Below are positions 9,873 through 17,064 of a stretch of 38,812 nucleotides of DNA, one piece after another; within the stretch, counting starts at the first letter, position 1; every line of letters begins with the position of its first letter. The notes beneath the pieces are model-generated. The model worked only from the letters and a program-made list of their open reading frames with translations, was not told the DNA's origin and made no database searches. The stretch is from positions 1 through 38,812 of the forward strand of contig JAUCBJ010002319.1 in assembly GCA_032718475.1 (NCBI GenBank), given 5' to 3'. This stretch comes from Nemertoderma westbladi (lineage: Eukaryota > Xenacoelomorpha > Nemertodermatida > Nemertodermatidae). The translations under genes and the position numbers were made by a program.

Positions 9873-9975
9873 CTACACCTACCTACATTCACCCTACACG
9901 TGCATCTACATGTAGGCTACACATACCTACATGTAGCCTCTATGTAGGCTATACCTCTACGCAAAAGATATACCC
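9873..9975 (-). repeat. Right terminal inverted repeat of the Mutator-like element
   Basis: Reverse complement of 8315-8417, ending GATATACCC just before the duplicated CAGCACTGG at 9976-9984. Confidence 0.9.
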
Positions 9976-9984
9976 CAGCACTGG

Positions 9985-11285
9985 ACTCGGCTAACCCGAG
10001 AGGATTAAGATTGTCAGTCACTACCGGTAGCTACATTTTCCTACAGAACAGAAGACCTGCCGACAATAAGACCAAGAAATACAGGTACTACAGCTGTCAA
10101 ACTGTACTACCGGTAGGCCTATACAGTTTTTATATCTTGAGTCAGACTACATAAGAATGTCCCCGCTTCTAATCTCCACAGTTTTTATCGTTCTGGGCTG
10201 TGTTGTTATGGCAGAACCATCCAGCCATCTGAACCGCGGGGTAACTGTGTAATCCACCCGATTGCCGATCTGCCGATTCCCGGTCACCACTGCTTTCGAG
10301 CTGCTGCACCGAATCGACGGAGATGTGGGCGACGAACGAATTTAACCTCGACGGGGATGACTGGAAGAAGATCATGGGGATCTTCTACTTCGTACTTCTC
10401 CAACAACTCGAGGCCTAATCGCTAAACTCTGTCTTCTCTCTCTCGCTGGGGATAGTGAGACTGAGACCAACCCGGAACCGAGCCGGACGCGGCCGATGCG
10501 CGGGCACCGACGGCGACGATCAACTATCCCGTCTTTAAAAGGGGAACAAACTATCGGAGTAAGATCGTCCAATGCGAGAGTTCTGACACAATCGTATATT
10601 TGAAATCGTGCCGGTAGGAAAATCAGTAATTTATTCTCCACCAGAAGCCAGAAGCAATCTTGTGCCAAGTTTTATGAATACGATTTTAGAATCGAAACCG
10701 AAGATCGTAAAAAACCGTAAAAACTTCGAAAACCGTCGAAACCGTAAAAAGGTTTGCATTTAAACGCACGATCTTGGCTTCCAAAACTTTCTGAAATTAG
10801 AATTTTAATCGCTAAATCCAACCCGGCAGTTTTAATTTTAAAAATCTCTGAAACTTTGCTCGATGATAGCGTTTCTGATGGAGAAATTTATATTGATAAT
10901 CATTATTGTTCAGAGTTTTAATTTCAATGCAGAATACTTGTATATTGTGTGTGTTCTGTTTGTTTTTAACATTCTTCGGTTTTATCAATTTCACTTGTTA
11001 TATTTATATATAATGCGGTTCATACTTCGACATGAATTAAATGGTTATAGTAGGTTAATCGTATTTATCTATTGAAAGTGTGAAGTCAATTATTATATGA
11101 TGGAAAAATAGGAAGTGAATATAAACAATAAGAATCACCATAATTCTAATTAACTTTATATTGAACTTCTAATAAATCATAAAGTGGTGGGGGAATATTT
11201 TTGGTTTCTAATATAAATATTAAATAAAATACCTAATTATACTCTATCATACGTCAGCAAGCTGCATTGCAGGCGTCGTCGGTTC
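9985..11285. other. Interior of the CACTA-like element, no gene recognised
   Basis: A GC-richer patch at 10180-10560 carries a 98-codon minus-strand frame (10668-10372) with no recognisable domain. The rest is AT-rich. No transposase motifs seen. Confidence 0.5.
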
Positions 11286-11595
11286 TCGAAAAAAACGCAA
11301 ATTTATTATAATCAAGATTGAACGCCATTTATTTCAATTATAACTGTGATTCTTTATTAAATAAGCGGCAATTTTTCCAAGATAAACTGCGTTTATAGTC
11401 GCAAATAAACGCATATTTCGAGTATGCAATAAATCGGCGGTTGCTTTTGAAAATACAAACGCAACTTTTTCTTCTGGTAAATAAACGCAATTTGTCGAAA
11501 TAAACGGCGTTCAATTTGGTGAAAAAAAAAATGGCGTTCTTTTTCGAGAATCGCCGTTTTTTTTTATATAAAAACGGTACTATGTTTTTTCAGTG
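11286..11595. repeat. Right subterminal repeat region of the CACTA-like element
   Basis: Many scattered copies, in both orientations, of AAACGC-type words (AAAACGCAAATTT, GAACGCCATTT, AACTGCGTTTAT, AATAAACGCATATT, AATAAACGCAATTT, AAACGGCGTTC). The left end (7659-7870) has fewer of the same kind. Such clusters serve as transposase-binding sites in CACTA and related elements; that role is inferred here. Confidence 0.65.
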
Positions 11596-11597
11596 TA

Positions 11598-11632
11598 GGG
11601 GTGGGCGCTACTCCTATCTGCGGGCTACTCCA
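11598..11632. repeat. Remnant of minisatellite A on the far side of the transposon
   Basis: GGGGTGGGCGCTACTCC then TATCTGC continues the unit broken at 7658. A partial unit GGGCTACTCC follows. This shows that the array existed before the CACTA-like insertion. Confidence 0.9.
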
Positions 11633-11686
11633 ATCCCTTGTTTTGTTTAACTGGTACTCATTTTATCGACCCCAGTGGTGGATGAA

Positions 11687-11766
11687 AGGCTAAGTGGATC
11701 TGTCGGTTCCAACCGCACTCCCCAATATATTTACTAACTCTGTCATTTTCGGCCGCACTCCCCAAT
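11687..11766 (-). repeat. Two-copy 40-bp duplication over the end of a Shroom exon
   Basis: On the minus strand ATTGGGGAGTGCGG starts at 11766 and again at 11726. The second copy continues with GACAG at the same offset, with several substitutions. Copy 1 covers the exon end and the 5' splice site at 11738; copy 2 is intronic. Confidence 0.8.
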
Positions 11767-11888
11767 GCATTCTCAGTCCTCGCTAGCTGACTGCTGACCG
11801 ATAGAACCAACTTCATTATCGTATCCAATTCGTTGATATAGTTGGTGTAACGAATGACGTCAGATGAAGGGCACAATTGCTTGACGAC
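11739..11888 (-). CDS. shroom: Shroom-family protein, internal exon (core ASD2 helix)
   Basis: The acceptor is ATATCCCAG at 11889-11897 and the donor AGA|GTTAGT at 11738. The exon is 150 nt, phase 0 at both ends, 50 residues. It holds the ASD2 signature: CPSSDVIRYTNYINELD matches the family CKPxEFxKxxxFIxDLD stretch, and LVLSVSSQLARTENAL matches the family LLLSLSGRLARVENAL helix. This makes the Shroom assignment close to certain. The preceding exon ends NEQLGASVTK and joins in frame to VVKQLCPSSD, matching the family order. The donor GTTAGT is somewhat weak. A two-copy duplication spans the donor. Confidence 0.93.
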
Positions 11889-12055
11889 CTGGGATATAGA
11901 ATGTCCAGATTAATTAGTTTAAATATATAAGTTAATCACCAGAAGTAGAAAATGTTGTCAGTAGATATTCACAAAAGCACCACAATCTATAGAGCAAAAT
12001 CAATAGAGACAAATATGTTTCGCATACTCAATCTCCATCCATCGCAAACACCTAA

Positions 12056-12420
12056 ACTCTGGATGGCACTTACAAAATAATGCTACGCCGGGTTTATTGT
12101 GTCAAGTACAATGCACACATCTCCAACCAGACACTATACAACATTGGAGGTGTTCCATTAGTCTCCCCTAGCTTTACACTTGTGAACGGAACCGCCTCCG
12201 CTTTGCAGGACATTGCTTTCGCTGTGAGGACCAGCCAGTGCATAATCTTGTACTTTGGCAGCCTCTTGGAGAGAATAAGCATGGTGGACAGCCCATGACT
12301 TTCTTGAGACGCATCTTAAAGGACACTGGCCTTGAAGATGAGGATAATCTCGCGAAAGTCATGGGATAGTTGTTGTGGCGGTGCAATTTGTCAACAAGCC
12401 GGCACAGCATTCTTATTGCA
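12056..12420 (+). pseudogene. LINE reverse transcriptase C-terminal fragment (copy 3), antisense in a Shroom intron
   Basis: The + strand reads LDGTYKIMLRRV then HISNQTLYNIGGVP, the segment just after the RT domain. After a frameshift near 12165-12190 it continues RLRFAGHCFRCEDQPVHNLV, then LRRILKDTGLEDEDNL, followed by an in-frame TAG after VMG. DNA and peptide are close to copy 2 at 4775-5135, and both carry the GCACAGCATTCTTA word at the 3' end. The copy is truncated at 5' and non-functional. It ends about 45 bp before minisatellite B. Confidence 0.85.
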
Positions 12421-12465
12421 GCTGGGGTGCCGCATACTGATTATAGGTAGCATACATGTAAATTA

Positions 12466-15156
12466 GTTACCTTAGTAACACTCGGACCCAGCTGTTCGTT
12501 ACCTTAGTAACACTCGCACCCAGCTGTTCGTTACCTTAGTAACACTCGCACACAGCTGTTCGTTACCATAGTAACACTCGCACCGAGCTGTTCGTTACCT
12601 TAGTAACACTCGCACCCAGCTGTTCGTTACCTTAGTAACACTCGCACCCAGCTGTTCGTTACCATAGTAACACTCGCACACAGCTGTTCGTTACCTTAGT
12701 AAGACTCGCACACAGATGTTCGTTACCTTAGTAAGACTCGCACACAGCTGTTCGTTACCTTAGTAACACTCGCACACAGATGTTCGTTACCTTAGTAACA
12801 CTCGCACACAGCTGTTCGTTACCTTAGTAACACTCGCACCCAGCTGTTCGTTACCTTAGTAACACTCGCACACAGATGTTCGTTACCTTAGTAACACTCG
12901 CACCCAGCTGTTCGTTACCTTAGTAACACTCGCACCCAGCTGTTCGTTACCTTAGTAACACTCGCACACAGATGTTCGTTACCTTAGTAAGACTCGCACA
13001 CAGCTGTTCGTTACCTTAGTAACACTCGCACACAGATGTTCGTTACCTTAGTAACACTCGCACCCAGCTGTTCGTTACCTTAGTAACACTCGCACCCAGC
13101 TGTTCGTTACCTTACTAACACTCGCACCCAGCAGTTCGTTACCTTAGTAACACTCGCACCCAGCTGTTCGTTACCATAGTAACACTCGCACACAGCTGTT
13201 CGTTACCTTAGTAACACTCGCACCCAGCTGTTCGTTACCTTAGTAACACTCGCACCCAGCTGTTCGTTACCATAGTAACACTCGCACACAGCTGTTCGTT
13301 ACCTTAGTAAGACTCGCACCCAGCTGTTCGTTACCTTAGTAAGACTCGCACCCAGCTGTTCGTTACCTTAGTAACACTCGCACCCAGCTGTTCGTTACCA
13401 TAGTAACACTCGCACACAGCTGTTCGTTACCTTAGTAACACTCGCACCCAGCTGTTCGTTACCTTAGTAACACTCGCACCCAGCTGTTCGTTACCATAGT
13501 AACACTCGCACACAGCTGTTCGTTACCTTAGTAAGACTCGCACACAGATGTTCGTTACCTTAGTAACACTCGCACACAGCTGTTCGTTACCTTAGTAAGA
13601 CTCGCACACAGATGTTCGTTACCTTAGTAACACTCGCACACAGCTGTTCGTTACCTTAGTAACACTCGCACCCAGATGTTCGTTACCGTAGTAACACTCG
13701 CACACAGCAGTTCGTTACCTTAGTAACACTCGGACCCAGCTGTTCGTTACCTTAGTAACACTCGCACACAGATGTTCGTTACCTTAGTAACACTCGCATA
13801 CAGCAGTTCGTTACCTTAGTAACACTCGCACCCAGCTGTTCGTTACCTTAGTAACACTCGCACCCAGCTGTTCGTTACCATAGTAACACTCGCACACAGC
13901 TGTTCGTTACCTTAGTAACACTCGCACACAGCTGTTCGTTACCTTAGTAACACTCGCACCCAGCTGTTCGTTACCTTAGTAACACTCGCACCCAGCTGTT
14001 CGTTACCTTAGTAACACTCGCACCCAGCTGTTCGTTACCATAGTAACACTCGCACCCAGCTGTTCGTTACCTTAGTAACACTCGCACCCAGATGTTCGTT
14101 ACCGTAGTAACACTCGCACACAGCAGTTCGTTACCTTAGTAACACTCGGACCCAGCTGTTCGTTACCTTAGTAACACTCGCACCCAGCTGTTCGTTACCA
14201 TAGTAACACTCGCACACAGCTGTTCGTTACCTTAGTAACACTCGCACACAGATGTTCGTTACCTTAGTAACATTCGCATACAGCAGTTCGTTACCTTATT
14301 AACACTCGCACCCAGCTGTTCGTTACCTTAGTAACACTCGCACCCAGCTGTTCGTTACCATAGTAACACTCGCACACAGCTGTTCGTTACCTTAGTAACA
14401 CTCGCACCCAGCTGTTCGTTACCTTAGTAACACTCGCACCCAGCTGTTCGTTACCTTAGTAACACTCGCACACAGCTGTTCGTTACCTTAGTAACACTCG
14501 CACCCAGCTGCTCGTTACCTTAGTACCACTCGCACACAGATGTTCGTTACCTTAGTAACACTCGCACCCAGCTGCTCGTTACCTTAGTAACACTCGCACC
14601 CAGCTGTTCGTTACCTTAGTAACACTCGCACCCAGCTGTTCGTTACCATAGTAACACTCGCACCCAGCTGTTCGTTACCTTAGTAACACTCGCACACAGA
14701 TGTTCGTTACCTTAGTAACACTCGCACCCAGCTGTTCGTTACCATAGTAACACTCACACACAGCTGTTCGTTACCTTAGTAACACTAGCACACAGATGTT
14801 CGTTACCTTAGTAACACTCGCACCCAGCTGTTCGTTACCTTAGTAACACTCGCACACAGCTGTTCGTTACCTTAGTAACACTCGCACACAGCTGTTCGTT
14901 ACCTTAGTAACACTCGCACCCAGCTGTTCGTTACCATAGTAACAATCACACACAGCTGTTCGTTACCTTAGTAATACTCGCACACAGCTGTTCGTTACCT
15001 TAGTAACACTCGCACACAGCTGTGCGTTACCTTAGTAACACTCGCACACAGCTGTTCGTTATCTTAGTAACACTCGCACCCAGCTGTTCGTTACCGTAGT
15101 AACACTAGCACACAGCTGTTCGTTACCTTAGTAACACTAGCACCCAGTTGTTCGTT
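12466..15156. repeat. Minisatellite B, 32-bp unit, about 84 copies, made of a Shroom exon-intron junction
   Basis: On the + strand the unit is GTTACCTTAGTAACACTCGC followed by ACCCAGCTGTTC. On the minus (gene) strand it holds CAGCTGGGTGCGAG then ACTAAG|GTAACG. The last unit (15127-15156) lies inside the exon and encodes EQLGASVTK. The neighbouring units are therefore copies of the last ~26 exonic nt plus the first 6 intronic nt, carrying the 5' splice site. Common variants are CATAG for CTTAG, AAGACTCG for AACACTCG, and ACACAGATG or ACAGCAG for ACCCAGCTG. GTTAC...GTAAC forms a small palindrome over each junction. Confidence 0.95.
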
Positions 15157-15310
15157 TTCTTCAACCTCATCATCAATGTTTATCCTTTCCATCTCCAAAC
15201 TCTTCAACCTCCCTTTCAATCTCTTCACAAGCTCCAGTTGTTTGCGCCGCAACGTTGCCTTACTAATTGCTGATTGGCTGGACTCCAATAAGACGGTTTC
15301 TATAGATATT
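15127..15310 (-). CDS. shroom: Shroom-family protein, internal exon (N-terminal ASD2 coiled coil)
   Basis: The acceptor CTCCATACAG precedes 15310 and the donor ACTAAG|GTAACG is at 15126. The length is 184 nt: one base completes a codon with the previous exon, then 61 codons. It reads ISIETVLLESSQ, then LRRKQLELVKRLKGRLKSLE (heptad-like, basic) and IDDEVEENEQLGASVTK. The ENEQLGASV part matches the conserved ASD2 stretch (family NxxLGxxVxxxVxxxC) and continues in frame into the next exon. The final 30 nt are also the last unit of minisatellite B, so the true exon end is one of many near-identical junctions. The chosen donor is the only one that keeps the ASD2 frame into VVKQLCPSSD without added residues. 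Confidence 0.9.
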
Positions 15311-15387
15311 CTGTATGGAGACGGTAAATAAAGTCAATATTTTTTAAACATACACAAACTTTATTTATTAATTCGATACATACAATA

Positions 15388-16845
15388 AGAGATCAGTTTG
15401 GGAGTACCAACCTTGGGATAGATATTAGTTTGGGAGTACCAACCTTGGGATAGAGATCAGTTTGGGAGTACCAACCTTGGGATAGAGGTGAGTGTGGGAG
15501 AACCATCCTTGGGGTAGAGATCAGTGTGGGACTACCAACGTTGGGATATAGATCAGTGTGGAAGAACCAACCTTGGGATAGAGATCAGTGTGGGAGAACC
15601 AACCTTGGGATAGAGATCAGTTTGGGAGAACCAACCTTGGGATAGAGATCAGTTTGGGAGAACCAACCTTGGAATAGAGATACGTGTGAGAGAACCAACT
15701 TTGGGATAGAGATATGTGTGGGAGAACCAACCTTGGGATAGAGATCAGTTTGGGAGAACCAACCTTGGGATAGAGATCAGTTTGGGAGAACCAACCTTGG
15801 AATAGAGATACGTGTGAGAGAACCAACCTTGGGATAGAGATCTGTTTCGGAGTACCAACCTTGGGATAGAGATACGTGTGGGAGAACCAACATTGGGATA
15901 AAGATCAGTTTGTGAGAACCAACATTGGGTTAAAGATCAGTTTGTGAGAACCAACCTTGGGATAGATATCAGTTTTGGAGAACCAATATTAGGATAGAGA
16001 TCAGTGTGGGAGAACCAACTTTGGGATAGAGATCAGTTTGGGAGAACCAACCTTGGGATAGAGATCAGTTTGGGAGAACCAACCTTGGGATAGAGATCAG
16101 TTTGGGAGAACCAACCTTGGGATGGAGATCAGTTTGGGAGAACCAACATCAGGATAGAGATCATTTTATGAGAACCAACCATGGGATAGAGATCAGATTG
16201 GGTGAACCAACCTTGGGATGGAGATACGTGTGGGAGAACCAACTTTGGGATAGAGATCAGTGTGGGAGTACCAACCTTGGGATAGAGATACGTGTGGGAG
16301 CACCAACTTTGGGATAGAGATCAGTGTGATAGAGAACCAACCTTGGGATAGAGATACGTGTGGGAGAACCAAACTTGGGATATAGATCAGTGTAGGAGAA
16401 CCAACCTTGAGATATAGATCAGTGTAGGAGAACCAACCTTGGGATAGAGATACGTGTGGGAGAACCAACCTTGGGATAGAGATACGTGTGGGAGCACCAA
16501 CTTTGGGATAGAGATCAGTGTGATAGAGAACCAACCTTGGGATAGAGATACGTGTGGGAGAACCAATCTTGGGATATAGATCAGTGTAGGAGAACCAACC
16601 TTGGGATATAGATCAGTGTAGGAGAACCAACCTTGGGATAGAGATCAGTTTGGGAGAACCAACCTTGGGATAGAGATCAGATTGGGAGAACCAACCTTGG
16701 GATAGAGATACGTGTGGGAGAACCAACCGTGGGATAGAGATCAGTTTGGGAGAACCAACCTTGGGATATAGATCAGTGTAGGAGAACCAACCTTGGGATA
16801 GAGATACGTGTGGGAGAACCAACCTTGGGATAGAGATCAGTTTTG
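15388..16845. repeat. Minisatellite C, 32-bp unit, about 45 copies, made of a Shroom exon-intron junction
   Basis: On the + strand the unit holds GAGATCAGTTTGGGAGAACC then AACCTTGGGATA. On the gene strand this is CTGATCTCTATCCCAAG|GTT and GGTTCTCCC. The last unit (16824-16843) is exonic and encodes KLISIP plus AG. Two main variants alternate: ATCAGTTTGGGAG and ATACGTGTGGGAG. The period is 32 bp, as in minisatellite B, though the sequences are unrelated. Confidence 0.95.
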
Positions 16846-16957
16846 GATTCGGTTTATTTAAACTCCGTCTGGAACTTTTACGTCGCAGCAACGATTTATC
16901 ACTAATATCGGCGAAACCTTCGGTAAGAGATTCGGTTGTCTTTACTGGAAGTAGAAC
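16824..16957 (-). CDS. shroom: Shroom-family protein, exon at start of ASD2 (upstream exons not visible)
   Basis: The acceptor follows a T run (TTTTTTTAAG, 16958-16967). The exon opens GTT CTA CTT CCA GTA in phase 0 and gives 44 codons plus AG, which completes a codon with A of the next exon. VKTTESLTEGF resembles the family KTTxxLxEGxF block at the ASD2 start. A basic linker follows (LLRRKSSRRSLNKPNPK). The donor CCAAG|GTTGGT is weak at +3 and is repeated in every unit of minisatellite C. Use of a donor three units further in would keep the frame and add 32 residues; the frame stays open to about 16613. The exon before it is either past the right edge or hidden in array D. Confidence 0.78.
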
Positions 16958-17064
16958 CTTAAAAAAACAAATCGGGGAACTAAAATATGTAGGAAAACAA
17001 GAAGAACATTGAGTAGAGCGTTAATAAGAGGAAACAATACCTTGGTAGAAGCAGTGGGAAACAT
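16958..17064 (-). other. Short spacer with a possible 83-nt intron and start codon
   Basis: AAG|GTATTG at 17043-17035 could be a donor for an 83-nt intron ending at the 16958 acceptor. Upstream, ATG (17064-17062) opens MFPTASTK in the matching phase 0, with a TAA two codons before it. This would give a short form of the protein starting at ASD2. No promoter element is evident, and the alternative is that this is only the 3' end of a long intron holding array D. Confidence 0.3.

Larger units (their letters stand above)
8315..9975. mobile_element. Non-autonomous Mutator-like element (1661 bp) with 103-bp inverted repeats
   Basis: The left repeat 8315-8417 starts GGGTATATCTTTTGCG and is the reverse complement of 9873-9975, with one or very few mismatches (TTCATG against TACATG). 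The exact 9-bp duplication CAGCACTGG flanks both ends. Long inverted repeats with a 9-bp duplication fit Mutator-like elements (MULEs). No transposase frame is visible; the internal 1.45 kb has only short frames without recognisable domains. It lies inside the CACTA-like element, so it jumped after it. Near-identity of the repeats points to a recent event. Confidence 0.88.
7659..11595. mobile_element. Non-autonomous CACTA-like DNA transposon, 3.94 kb, inserted in minisatellite A
   Basis: The left end reads CACTGAAAAAACAAACTACC and the right end is its reverse complement with two mismatches (TACTATGTTTTTTCAGTG at 11578-11595, preceded by ACGG). TA is duplicated at both edges (7657-7658 and 11596-11597), and the flanking DNA on both sides is minisatellite A, so the ends are exact. 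Both ends are rich in subterminal words of the type AATAAACGCAA and AAACGGCGTTT, as in EnSpm/CACTA elements, whose inverted repeats begin CACTA or CACTG. No transposase frame is visible, so it needs a partner element to move. Other TA-targeting superfamilies are possible, but Tc1/mariner ends usually start CAGT. Confidence 0.82.

Noticed and set aside
9495-9994. Several overlapping frames of 60-93 codons
   Set aside because: They lie in an imperfect tandem repeat and the inverted repeat of the Mutator-like element; three frames and both strands are open alike.
12466-15156. CRISPR-like reading of regular repeats
   Set aside because: Units are contiguous with no unique spacers, the unit overlaps a coding exon, and the genome is an animal's.
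15617-16891. Frames over minisatellite C such as 16317-16102 and 16534-16193
   Set aside because: Periodic artefacts; only the 16957-16824 part has non-repeat, domain-like content.
17041-17064. Internal coding exon ending ACCAAG|GTATTG
   Set aside because: An in-frame TAA lies two codons upstream of the ATG with no AG acceptor between, so it can only be a first exon; kept as a low-confidence possibility.
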